Of a stretch of 9,540 bases of DNA, positions 1-5,727 are shown piece after piece. The notes beneath the pieces are model-generated. The model was not told the DNA's origin, made no database searches, and saw nothing but the letters and a program-made list of their open reading frames with translations. The stretch is from positions 1 to 9,540 of the forward strand of contig USJI01000019.1 in the NCBI GenBank assembly GCA_900554975.1. Reading direction: 5' to 3'. This stretch comes from an uncultured Ruminococcus sp. GTDB taxonomy: Bacteria; Bacillota; Clostridia; Oscillospirales; Ruminococcaceae. The position numbers were made by a program, and so were the translations under genes. Within the stretch, counting starts at the first letter, position 1; every line of letters begins with the position of its first letter.

Positions 1-1
1 C

Positions 2-820
2 TGGTACAACGGCGGTATGGAGCATACAACACTTCATCTGCTTTATTCACGTTTCTGGCATAAGTTCCTTTATGATATCGGCGTAACAACAACCAAAGAG
101 CCTTACATGAAGCGTACTTCACATGGTATGATTCTCGGTGAGGACGGACAGAAGATGTCCAAATCAAGAGGAAATGTTATAAACCCTGATGATGTTGTAA
201 AGGAATATGGTGCAGATACACTCCGCCTTTATGAGATGTTTATAGGTGACTTTGAAAAGACAGCTCCATGGAGTCCTTCAAGCATCAAGGGCTGTAAGAG
301 ATTCCTTGACAGAGTATGGGCACTTCAGGATTGTCTGGTTGAAGGTGATGAATTCAGAGAACCGCTTATTGCTTCATTCCATAAGACAATCAAGAAGGTA
401 AGCGAAGATATTGAAAATCTGAAATTCAATACTGCTATTGCAGCAATGATGGGGCTTATAAATGAAATTTACGCTCAGGGCAGCATAAATCATGCAGAGC
501 TTAAAACACTTCTTATGCTCCTCAATCCGTTTGCTCCGCATATCACAGAAGAAATGTATGCAGACAATTTCGGTGCAATTCTTGATGAACAGTCATGGCC
601 GAAGTTTGATGAAGCACTCTGCGTTGAAAATACTGTTGAAATAGTTCTTCAGGTAAACGGAAAAATCAAGAATAAACTTGTTGTAAATGTTGACGGAAAC
701 AAGGATGAAATTCTTGCAAAAGCCCTTGAAGATGAGAAGATAAAGGAAGCAGTTGAGGGTAAAAATATCATTAAACAGATATATGTACCAAATAAATTAG
801 TTAATTTTGTTGTAAAGTAA
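2..820 (+). CDS. leuS: leucyl-tRNA synthetase, C-terminal part (5' end outside window)
   Basis: Class I aminoacyl-tRNA synthetase that charges tRNA-Leu with leucine in the cytoplasm. The reading frame is open from base 2, so the ATG at 17 is internal and the true start lies upstream. About 272 residues are visible, roughly the last third of a usual LeuRS of about 800 residues. The visible part begins with WYNGGMEHTTLHLLYSRFW, the last part of the catalytic domain. It then carries the KMSKS loop (bases 152-166, within GQKMSKSRGN), which binds ATP during adenylation. The helical anticodon-binding domain follows (through about base 600, with LNPFAPHITEEMY). The small C-terminal domain ends the protein (VNGKIKNKLVVNVDG onward), as is typical of bacterial LeuRS. 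No frameshift is seen, and translation ends at TAA 818-820. No clear terminator follows. The identification is very secure; the editing domain cannot be assessed from this window. Confidence 0.97.
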   Translation, partial: WYNGGMEHTTLHLLYSRFWHKFLYDIGVTTTKEPYMKRTSHGMILGEDGQKMSKSRGNVINPDDVVKEYGADTLRLYEMFIGDFEKTAPWSPSSIKGCKRFLDRVWALQDCLVEGDEFREPLIASFHKTIKKVSEDIENLKFNTAIAAMMGLINEIYAQGSINHAELKTLLMLLNPFAPHITEEMYADNFGAILDEQSWPKFDEALCVENTVEIVLQVNGKIKNKLVVNVDGNKDEILAKALEDEKIKEAVEGKNIIKQIYVPNKLVNFVVK

Positions 821-839
821 CAAAATTAAAATTTAGAAC

Positions 840-868
840 TTGACAATGGAAAATAAATATGATAAAAT
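840..868 (+). promoter_or_regulatory. probable sigma-A promoter for rpsU
   Basis: A perfect -35 box TTGACA (840-845) is followed after 17 bases by TAAAAT (863-868), one mismatch from TATAAT. It lies just after the leuS stop and would give an rpsU leader of about 155 bases. The call rests on sequence match only. Confidence 0.6.
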
Positions 869-964
869 GAAATGTATCAATTGGGAATACACATTTTGTT
901 ACATGAAGAATTGGTTTGATAACTGACATTTGCATAAATTTTTATGTGAAATGATTAGTATATA

Positions 965-1023
965 TTCGGAAAATGCTGAAAGGTATGTTCCGAAAAACCT
1001 CTGTCTTTGGGACAAAGGGAGGG
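965..1023 (+). promoter_or_regulatory. structured rpsU leader; hairpin overlapping the ribosome binding site
   Basis: Two adjacent inverted repeats lie just before rpsU. The first is TTCGGAA (965-971) with TTCCGAA (988-994), a perfect 7-bp stem with a 16-base loop. The second pairs CTTTG (1005-1009) with CAAAG (1013-1017) around a 3-base loop. It can extend outward, with one mismatch and two wobble pairs, through 999-1004 and 1018-1023, so that it includes the Shine-Dalgarno AAAGGGAGGG (1014-1023). Its function is inferred: such a hairpin could limit S21 translation. Confidence 0.4.
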
Positions 1024-1029
1024 AAAATA

Positions 1030-1203
1030 GTGGCAGAAGTTCGCGTTGGAAAAAACGAATCTTTAGATACAGCTCTTAAGCGTTTTAAGAGATCATGTGC
1101 AAAAGATGGCGTAATCGCTGAAGTTCGTAAGAGAGAACACTACGAAAAGCCTTCAGTAAAGCGTAAGAAGAAGTCTGAGGCAGCTCGTAAGCGCAAATAT
1201 TAA
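1030..1203 (+). CDS. rpsU: 30S ribosomal protein S21
   Basis: Small basic protein of the 30S ribosomal subunit, located near the 3' end of 16S rRNA and involved in translation initiation. The 57-residue product begins (M/V)[18 protein letters not shown] and ends in the lysine/arginine-rich tail [14 protein letters not shown], the standard Firmicutes S21 form and length. The GTG at 1030 is chosen as start because a strong Shine-Dalgarno AAAGGGAGGG (1014-1023) precedes it by 6 bases and the family begins at this point. The same frame is open back to an ATG at 973, but those 19 extra residues ([19 protein letters not shown]) do not belong to S21, and that ATG has no good ribosome binding site. 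The gene is monocistronic, with its own promoter (840-868) and terminator (1245-1270). The leader can fold over the ribosome binding site, which suggests translational control. Confidence 0.95.
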   Translation: MAEVRVGKNESLDTALKRFKRSCAKDGVIAEVRKREHYEKPSVKRKKKSEAARKRKY

Positions 1204-1244
1204 TTTGTTTTAACAATTAAACTTGTTGTACAAGCTAAAAGACA

Positions 1245-1270
1245 AAAAAGCGGGCGAAAGCTCGCTTTTT
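1245..1270 (+). terminator. intrinsic terminator after rpsU
   Basis: The stem AAAAAGCGGGC (1245-1255) pairs with GCTCGCTTTTT (1260-1270) around a GAAA tetraloop, with one G-T wobble. The 3' arm ends in a run of five T. This is a textbook Rho-independent terminator that separates rpsU from the next operon. Confidence 0.93.
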
Positions 1271-1285
1271 CGTTTATGAAATCAG

Positions 1286-1320
1286 TTTCCTGTAAAATCG
1301 ACAGGGAGTTTATGTATAAT
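1286..1320 (+). promoter_or_regulatory. candidate promoter region for the yqeG operon
   Basis: A perfect -10 box TATAAT lies at 1315-1320, about 40 bases before the chosen start of the yqeG-like gene and just after the rpsU terminator. No good -35 box lies 16-18 bases upstream; TCGACA (1298-1303) is too close. A small inverted repeat CCTGT / ACAGG (1289-1293 and 1301-1305) occupies the -35 region and could be an operator or chance. The call is moderate because only the -10 box is convincing. Confidence 0.45.
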
Positions 1321-1360
1321 AGATAATGAAAATCTACAGATGACAGCGGAGGTATCAGCA

Positions 1361-1852
1361 GTGCTTTTTAAGGCGGATTTTGCTTTCTGGCGTGTTACGG
1401 AGATTTCTCCTGAATTTCTGAAATCTCAGAATATAAGGGGGCTGCTCCTTGACCTTGACAACACATTAACAACACATGATAATCCTACACCGGCAGACGG
1501 CGTTCAGAACTGGATAGCTGAAGTGAAAGCTTCCGGAGTTAAAATGGTTATTGTGTCGAATAATCACCCTCCGAGAGTGAAGCCGTTTGCGGACATGCTG
1601 GGACTTGACTTTATCTGTGAGGGCAAGAAACCTTTGTCAAGCGGATTTAACCGTGCACAGAAGATGATGGAACTGCCGTTTTCACAGCTGGCAGTTGTCG
1701 GAGATCAGATATTTACAGATATGCTCGGGGCAAACCTTAAAAGGGTAAGGGGCATTTTCGTTTATCCGATAGAACATGAAAAAACCAGATTCTTTAAATT
1801 TAAAAGGTGGGCGGAAAAACCGTTTCTGCCAAAGCCTACAGAAGCTAAGTGA
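1361..1852 (+). CDS. yqeG: YqeG family HAD-type phosphatase
   Basis: HAD-superfamily hydrolase of the YqeG family (subfamily IIIA), which is related to the phosphatidylglycerophosphate phosphatase Gep4 of fungi. The bacterial substrate is not settled, so only a phosphatase role is claimed. From the chosen GTG the product is 163 residues, usual for the family. HAD motif I is LLLDLDNTLTTHD with nucleophile D31 and D33. Motif II is the VSNN serine (S66), followed by a conserved lysine in EGKKP (about 89-90). Motif III is GDQIFTDMLGAN with D115 and D120. All catalytic residues are present. The GTG at 1361 is preferred over the in-frame ATG at 1340 because GGAGG (1348-1352) sits 8 bases before it and the family starts near LFKADFAFWRVTEISPEFL. 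It is probably first in an operon with the endonuclease IV-like gene 46 bases downstream. Confidence 0.88.
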   Translation: MLFKADFAFWRVTEISPEFLKSQNIRGLLLDLDNTLTTHDNPTPADGVQNWIAEVKASGVKMVIVSNNHPPRVKPFADMLGLDFICEGKKPLSSGFNRAQKMMELPFSQLAVVGDQIFTDMLGANLKRVRGIFVYPIEHEKTRFFKFKRWAEKPFLPKPTEAK

Positions 1853-1898
1853 AAAACAGGATTGAAAATAAAATCTGCATATAAGAGGAGGAAAAAAG

Positions 1899-2750
1899 AT
1901 GCCAGCTAAATTCGGGCCTGCGGGAAATTCAGATAGTTTTTCCGCAAAATATAAATCATCTGCGGACGCACCGCTGTTCCTTAAAGAAATGGGGCTTGAC
2001 TGCTATGAATATCAGTGCGGCAGGGGTGTAAAAGTTAGTGATAAAACTGCTTCAGCAATAAGAGCAAACGCTGAGAAAACGGGAATAAAACTTACTCTTC
2101 ATGCACCTTATTTTATTTCGCTTTCTTCTGTTGAACCGGAAAAGCGTGATAACAGTATAAACTATATTCTTCAGAGTTGTGATGCGGCAATGAGGATCGG
2201 TGCAGACAGAATTGTTATCCATAGCGGTTCCTGTTCCAAAATGAGCCGTGAGGAGGCACTGGAACTCGCAAAGGATACACTTACCCGTGCCAGAAAACAG
2301 GCGGTGGAACAGGGCTTTGAGGACGTTCATTTCTGTCCTGAAACAATGGGCAAGACAAACCAGCTTGGAAATCTGACGGAAGTTATGGAGCTTTGCAGAC
2401 TTGATGATACGTTTCTTCCGTGTATAGATTTCGGACATCTTAACGCAAGAACATTCGGCGGCATAAAAAGTATACAGGATTATGAAAAGATGCTTGATGA
2501 AGTTGAAAATGCATTGGGTCATGACAGGCTGAAAATTTTTCACAGTCACTTTTCAAAAATAATGTATACTGAACCGGGCGGCGAGAAAAAGCATCTTACA
2601 TTTGAAGATGAGGAATACGGACCGGAATATGAGCCGCTTATGGAACTTGTTGCAAAGAAAAACCTTTCACCTGTGTTTATCTGTGAAAGTGCAGGAACGC
2701 AGGCTGAAGATGCACTGAAAATGAAAGAAAGCTATCTGAATTATAAATAA
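1899..2750 (+). CDS. nfo: endonuclease IV-like TIM-barrel protein (AP endonuclease family 2)
   Basis: Member of the endonuclease IV / xylose-isomerase-like TIM-barrel family. Classic members (Nfo) cut the DNA backbone 5' of abasic sites using three zinc ions in base excision repair. The 283-residue length fits. Expected zinc ligands visible by comparison with E. coli Nfo are H68 (TLHAPY), H108 (VIHSGS), E148 (CPETMGK), D177 and H180 (IDFGHLNA), H215 (FHSHFS), H232 (KKHLTF) and E263 (ICESAG). The position matching Nfo Asp229, in the D-x-H pair that binds the third zinc, is K230 here (GEKKH), with E229 next to it. The N-terminal KFGPAGNSDSF and the GTQAEDALKMK end appear to mark a clostridial subfamily often named only as TIM-barrel protein. 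The start is ATG, with AGAGGAGG 7 bases upstream. Fold and family are secure; AP endonuclease activity is inferred and less sure because of the altered zinc site. Confidence 0.82.
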   Translation: MPAKFGPAGNSDSFSAKYKSSADAPLFLKEMGLDCYEYQCGRGVKVSDKTASAIRANAEKTGIKLTLHAPYFISLSSVEPEKRDNSINYILQSCDAAMRIGADRIVIHSGSCSKMSREEALELAKDTLTRARKQAVEQGFEDVHFCPETMGKTNQLGNLTEVMELCRLDDTFLPCIDFGHLNARTFGGIKSIQDYEKMLDEVENALGHDRLKIFHSHFSKIMYTEPGGEKKHLTFEDEEYGPEYEPLMELVAKKNLSPVFICESAGTQAEDALKMKESYLNYK

Positions 2751-2766
2751 AGGGAAGGTATTGAAT

Positions 2767-3201
2767 ATGAAGAAAATACTTGTTATAAACGGACCGAACC
2801 TTAATCTTCTCGGCGAACGTGAGCCGGGGATATATGGCAATGATACATATGAGGCTCTTTGTGATTTGATCATGGACAAGGCTGAAAGTCTGGGAGTTAA
2901 ATGTGAGGTTTTTCAGTCTAATCATGAGGGTGCTATAATAGACAAGCTGCATATGGCAAGGAAAAACTTTGACGGAGTCGTTCTCAATGCGGGGGCATAT
3001 ACACATTACAGCTATGCTATCAGAGATGCAATTGCGGCTATACAGATTCCTGTGGTTGAGGTTCATATCAGCAATGTTTTTGCAAGAGATGAATTCAGAA
3101 AGACCTCTGTTATCGGGCCGGTTTGCAGGGGAAGCATTTCCGGATTTGGATTCGGTTCATATCTTATGGCAATGGAAGCACTGGTGAATTATGATGAATA
3201 A
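2767..3201 (+). CDS. aroQ: type II 3-dehydroquinate dehydratase
   Basis: Catalyses the third step of the shikimate pathway, trans-elimination of water from 3-dehydroquinate to 3-dehydroshikimate, as a cytoplasmic dodecamer. From ATG 2767 the product is 144 residues, the normal size. Diagnostic motifs are GPNLNLLGEREPGIYG with lid arginine R18 and catalytic base Y23, QSNHEG (50-55), LNAGAYTHYS with N74, VEVHISN with E98 and catalytic acid H100, and R111. The active site is complete. A TTG at 2761 in the same frame is rejected as start because the purine-rich AGGGAAGG (2751-2758) lies 8 bases from the ATG but only 2 from the TTG. The gene begins 16 bases after the endonuclease IV-like gene and overlaps the following peptidase gene. 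Other shikimate genes are not in view. In Bacillus the homologue also sits directly before an M24 peptidase and efp. Confidence 0.96.
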   Translation: MKKILVINGPNLNLLGEREPGIYGNDTYEALCDLIMDKAESLGVKCEVFQSNHEGAIIDKLHMARKNFDGVVLNAGAYTHYSYAIRDAIAAIQIPVVEVHISNVFARDEFRKTSVIGPVCRGSISGFGFGSYLMAMEALVNYDE

Positions 3202-4255
3202 TCTTGAAAAGCTTAAAATTCCGGACGGTGCAGATGGAGCAATTATTACTTCTGATATCAACAGAAGATATTTTACAGGAATGAAATCATCTGCCGGAAC
3301 AATATTGAAGTTCAAAGATGCAGCATATCTGATAATCGATTTCAGATATATTGAAAAGGCAAGGAAAACTGTAAAAAATTGTGAGGTTATAGAACAGGAA
3401 AATCTTACAGAGCAGATAAACAGTCTTATGAAAAAGCATAATGCGAAATCACTTGCGGTTGAATCAATGGATATGACGGTTCACAGACTGCATTTTTTCA
3501 GGGAAAAGTTTCCTGACGCTGAATTTATAGATTCAGACGAACTCAGCAATAATATATATGATATGCGAACTGTAAAAAATGCTGATGAAATCGAAAAAAT
3601 CCAGAAGGCTCAGGAGATAGCCGAGAAGGCATTTGATGAAATCCTTGGATTTATCAAACCCGGTGTTACAGAGAGGGAAATTGCACTGAAGCTTGACGGC
3701 TGTATGCTTGAAAATGGTGCTGAATCGCTTTCCTTTGAAACTATTGCCCTTGCCGGAAAGAATACGTCTATGCCGCATGGTGTTCCGGGAAATTACAGAG
3801 TTCAGAGCGGTGACTTCGTACTGATGGATTTCGGTGCAGTATATGACGGATATCACAGCGATATGACAAGAACAGTGTGCGTAGGACAGCCAACAGAAAA
3901 GATGAGTAACGTTTACAATATCGTTCTTGACGCACAGCTTAAAGCACTTGATGCAGTTCATGCCGGTATGACCGGTTCGGAACTTGACGCTATGGCAAGA
4001 GAGCATATTGAACAGAACGGGTATGGTGATAATTTCGGACATTCTCTCGGGCATGGAGTTGGAATGGAGATACATGAGTTCCCGAATGCATCACCGAAGT
4101 CAAAAACAGTTTTAAAGGAAAATATGGTAGTAACAGTTGAACCGGGAATTTACATTCCTGATGAATTCGGGGTCAGAATTGAAGATTTCGTTGTTGTGAC
4201 TGAAAAATCACACCGAAATTTAACAAAATGCCCTAAAAAACTGATAATTTTATAA
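3191..4255 (+). CDS. M24 family Xaa-Pro aminopeptidase/dipeptidase
   Basis: Cytoplasmic metallopeptidase of the pita-bread fold, predicted to cleave X-Pro bonds at the N terminus of peptides. The 354 residues divide into a creatinase-like N-terminal domain (about 1-125) and the catalytic domain (about 130-354). All five dinuclear metal ligands are visible with family spacing: D213 and D224 (MDFGAVYDGYHSDMTRT), H288 (GHSLGHGVG), E317 (VTVEPGIY) and E331 (VRIED). H196 (MPHG) matches a conserved substrate-pocket histidine. The start overlaps the aroQ stop by 11 bases; ATG 3191 and ATG 3194 are both possible, and the overlap suggests translational coupling. The protein resembles Bacillus YqhT/YkvY and E. 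coli YpdF, so whether it is an aminopeptidase or a dipeptidase cannot be decided from sequence. No terminator follows, but efp has its own promoter. Confidence 0.92.
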   Translation: MMNNLEKLKIPDGADGAIITSDINRRYFTGMKSSAGTILKFKDAAYLIIDFRYIEKARKTVKNCEVIEQENLTEQINSLMKKHNAKSLAVESMDMTVHRLHFFREKFPDAEFIDSDELSNNIYDMRTVKNADEIEKIQKAQEIAEKAFDEILGFIKPGVTEREIALKLDGCMLENGAESLSFETIALAGKNTSMPHGVPGNYRVQSGDFVLMDFGAVYDGYHSDMTRTVCVGQPTEKMSNVYNIVLDAQLKALDAVHAGMTGSELDAMAREHIEQNGYGDNFGHSLGHGVGMEIHEFPNASPKSKTVLKENMVVTVEPGIYIPDEFGVRIEDFVVVTEKSHRNLTKCPKKLIIL

Positions 4256-4261
4256 AAAGTA

Positions 4262-4290
4262 TTGAAAATTTTCGGAGATTGTAGTATAAT
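4262..4290 (+). promoter_or_regulatory. sigma-A promoter for efp
   Basis: TTGAAA (4262-4267) is separated by exactly 17 bases from a perfect TATAAT (4285-4290). It begins 7 bases after the peptidase stop codon. The 5' leader would be about 45 bases and includes GGAGG (4330-4334), 6 bases before the efp start. It should give efp expression independent of the upstream operon. Confidence 0.8.
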
Positions 4291-4340
4291 AATAAGTAAG
4301 TTACTACTAATTTCAGTATGTTAAATTTTGGAGGTATTTT

Positions 4341-4898
4341 ATGATTTCAGCAGGCGATTTCAGAAACGGCATTACATTTGAACTTGATGGAAATGTTGTT
4401 CAGGTTATCGAATTTCAGCACGTTAAGCCTGGTAAAGGTGCGGCTTTCGTAAGAACTAAATTTAAGAATGTTATTACAGGAGCTGTGGTTGAACGTTCTT
4501 TCAACCCGACAGATAAATATCCTACTGCATTTATTGAAAGAAAAGATATGCAGTATTCTTACAATGACGGTCAGCTTTATTATTTCATGGATACAGAAAC
4601 TTATGAACAGGTTCCGATTGGTGAAGACGTTCTTGGCGACAACTTCAAGTTCGTTAAGGAAGAAATGATCTGCAAGATCTGTTCTTATAAGGGTAAGGTA
4701 TTCGCTGTTGAACCGCCTACATTCGTTGAACTTGAAATTACAGAAACAGAACCTGGTGTTAAGGGCGATACAGCTACAAACGCTACAAAGCCTGCAACAG
4801 TTGAAACAGGTGCAGAGATCAGAGTTCCTCTGTTCATCAATCAGGGCGACAGAATCCGCATTGATACAAGAACAGGCGAATATATGGAAAGAGCATAA
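4341..4898 (+). CDS. efp: translation elongation factor P
   Basis: EF-P binds ribosomes stalled on consecutive prolines, between the P and E sites, and promotes peptide bond formation. The 185-residue product has the standard three beta-barrel domains: a KOW-like domain I (1-62), an OB domain II (about 66-125) and a C-terminal OB domain III. The conserved loop [14 protein letters not shown] puts K32 at the tip that reaches the peptidyl transferase centre. It is a lysine, as in Bacillus and E. coli, not the arginine of rhamnosylated EF-Ps. No modification enzyme (epmA-like or ymfI-like) is in this window. The signature in domain [23 protein letters not shown], and the end [11 protein letters not shown] are typical. 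The start is ATG, with GGAGG 6 bases upstream. It has its own promoter and is followed 36 bases later by the Cys/Asp-rich protein gene, probably on the same transcript. Confidence 0.98.
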   Translation: MISAGDFRNGITFELDGNVVQVIEFQHVKPGKGAAFVRTKFKNVITGAVVERSFNPTDKYPTAFIERKDMQYSYNDGQLYYFMDTETYEQVPIGEDVLGDNFKFVKEEMICKICSYKGKVFAVEPPTFVELEITETEPGVKGDTATNATKPATVETGAEIRVPLFINQGDRIRIDTRTGEYMERA

Positions 4899-4934
4899 GG
4901 AAAACCTATTCAATCGGCTAAAGGAGGCTATTAA

Positions 4935-5396
4935 ATGAAGCTTACTGAAAAAATGTCTTATCTGAAGGGACTGCTTGACGGTCTTGAAATTGATACTACT
5001 ACAAAAGAAGGAAAGCTCCTTATTCAGATGACAGAAGTTATGCAGGAAATGGTAAATTGTGTTGATGATCTTCAGACACAGGTTGACGATCTTACAGAGC
5101 TTTGTGATATTCTGGATTCAGATCTTGGAGATGTTGAAGAAGATCTGTATGATTTTGATGATTGTGACTGCGATGATTGTTGCGATGACGATGACTGTGA
5201 TTGTGACGATTATGATTTGGACGACGATGAGCTTTATGAAGTATGCTGTCCGAGCTGCGGTGAAACAGTTATCCTTGATGAATATATGCTTGAGGAAGGT
5301 TCTATTGACTGTCCTAACTGCGGGGAAAATCTTGAGTTTGATTATTTTGATGATGTTGAACTTGCAGATGCTCCGGAAGATCCAAGCGAAGATTAA
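4935..5396 (+). CDS. CD1247-like acidic zinc-ribbon protein, Cys/Asp-rich
   Basis: I recognise the layout of a clostridial family of unknown function often found directly after efp (CD1247 N-terminal domain). The 153 residues divide into three parts. The first is a helical N-terminal domain, MKLTEKMSYLKGLLDGLEID onward (1-40), leading into a coiled-coil-like stretch (about 41-72). The second is an extreme acidic tract (73-99) made almost only of Asp and Cys, with cysteines at 77, 79, 82, 83, 88 and 90. The third is a C-terminal zinc-ribbon-like part with CPSC (105-108) and CPNC (126-129), ending in an acidic tail. Thirteen cysteines in all and no signal peptide suggest a cytoplasmic metal-binding protein, but no function is known. 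AAGGAGG lies 7 bases before the ATG. The spacing from efp (36 bases, no terminator) and a terminator right after its stop place it as last gene of the efp transcript. Confidence 0.85.
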   Translation: MKLTEKMSYLKGLLDGLEIDTTTKEGKLLIQMTEVMQEMVNCVDDLQTQVDDLTELCDILDSDLGDVEEDLYDFDDCDCDDCCDDDDCDCDDYDLDDDELYEVCCPSCGETVILDEYMLEEGSIDCPNCGENLEFDYFDDVELADAPEDPSED

Positions 5397-5412
5397 TATC
5401 TGTATAATAAAC

Positions 5413-5442
5413 GGCAGTCTTTTAAAGACTGCCAATTTTTTT
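5413..5442 (+). terminator. intrinsic terminator of the efp transcript
   Basis: GGCAGTCTTT (5413-5422) and AAAGACTGCC (5424-5433) form a perfect 10-bp inverted repeat around a single T; in RNA the inner A-U pairs open to form the loop. A run of seven T (5436-5442) follows after AA. Confidence 0.92.
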
Positions 5443-5461
5443 CGACAAAATTATGTTAGTA

Positions 5462-5490
5462 TTGACAAACAGAATAAAAAATTGTATAAT
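5462..5490 (+). promoter_or_regulatory. consensus sigma-A promoter for metK
   Basis: TTGACA (5462-5467), a 17-base spacer and TATAAT (5485-5490) match the sigma-A consensus at all twelve positions. The expected transcription start, near 5497, lies just before the SAM riboswitch aptamer. A promoter this strong fits a gene whose output is set downstream by attenuation. Confidence 0.92.
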
Positions 5491-5510
5491 ATAATCAAGA
5501 AAAAATTTCG

Positions 5511-5614
5511 CCTTATCAAGAGTGGTGGAGGAACAGGTCCTGTGAAGCCCGGCAACCTAATTGTGAAATATTCAAGGAAGGTGCTAATTCCTGCGGTTAA
5601 TCCGAGAGATGAGG
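5511..5614 (+). ncRNA. SAM-I riboswitch (S box) aptamer
   Basis: The region carries the S-box consensus in order: CTTATCAAGAGTGGTGGAGG (5512-5531), GTGAAGCCCGGCAACC (5542-5557) and AAGGTGCTAATTCCTGC (5578-5594), closing with GAGAGATGAGG. The closing helix P1 pairs CCTTATC (5511-5517) with GATGAGG (5608-5614), with one wobble. P4 can form from CGG (5594-5596) and CCG (5602-5604). SAM-I aptamers bind S-adenosylmethionine in the nascent mRNA and turn off methionine and SAM genes when SAM is abundant. Here the gene controlled is metK, which makes SAM, so this is direct product feedback. The expression platform is the terminator at 5632-5663. Confidence 0.95.
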
Positions 5615-5631
5615 ATTTTTAAAAAATCATT

Positions 5632-5663
5632 ACGTTCGGGTTGAGTGAAATCCGGACGTTTTT
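5632..5663 (+). terminator. riboswitch-controlled attenuator (metK leader terminator)
   Basis: ACGTTCGGGTT (5632-5642) pairs with AATCCGGACGT (5649-5659) in an 11-bp stem with two wobble pairs and loop GAGTGA, followed by a T-run (5659-5663). The 5' arm can instead pair with 5597-5606 inside the aptamer (TTAATCCGAG), a 10-bp helix that would cross P1. This is the expected switch: SAM bound keeps P1 and lets the terminator form; without SAM the antiterminator forms and metK is transcribed. Confidence 0.88.
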
Positions 5664-5700
5664 CATTATTACAAGGGTGAATATTTTCTAATTTTTGAAA

Positions 5701-5718
5701 GGAGGCTGCTAAGGCAGC
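5701..5718 (+). promoter_or_regulatory. metK ribosome binding site with a hairpin before the start codon
   Basis: GGAGG (5701-5705) is the only strong Shine-Dalgarno before metK, but it ends 22 bases from the ATG, far beyond the usual 5-9. A short hairpin GCTGC-TAAG-GCAGC (5705-5718) fills this gap. If folded, it leaves about 9 bases to the ATG. The hairpin takes up the last G of the Shine-Dalgarno. AAGG (5711-5714) would be a weaker alternative at 13 bases. Confidence 0.5.
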
Positions 5719-5727
5719 AATAGAAAA

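Noticed and set aside
973..1029. N-terminal extension of S21 from ATG 973 (19 extra residues) or a leader peptide
   Set aside because: The family starts at [10 protein letters not shown], and a strong ribosome binding site lies before GTG 1030. The region is better explained as a structured leader.
1340..1360. ATG 1340 as start of the YqeG-like protein
   Set aside because: No Shine-Dalgarno precedes it, while GGAGG at 1348-1352 is well placed for GTG 1361, where the family similarity begins.
1862..1885. Promoter before the endonuclease IV-like gene (TTGAAA 1862-1867, TATAAG 1880-1885)
   Set aside because: The spacing is only 12 bases, too short for sigma-A; the gene is more simply read from upstream.
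3533..4075. 180-codon open frame antisense to the M24 peptidase
   Set aside because: It is fully inside a gene with all catalytic residues intact and shows no recognisable protein features.
4347..4913. 188-codon open frame antisense to efp
   Set aside because: It lies almost wholly opposite efp, is Cys/Phe/Asn-rich with no recognisable domain, and has no ribosome binding site of note; it reflects codon bias of the + strand gene.
5145..5235. Tandem repeat or CRISPR-like array in the GAT/TGT-rich stretch
   Set aside because: There are no regular repeat units or spacers; it is coding low-complexity sequence in frame with the Cys/Asp-rich protein.
5059..5622. 187-codon + strand frame running through the Cys/Asp-rich gene, terminator and riboswitch
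   Set aside because: It crosses a strong terminator, a promoter and the SAM-I aptamer, and its product is a shadow of the GAT/GAC repeat in another frame.
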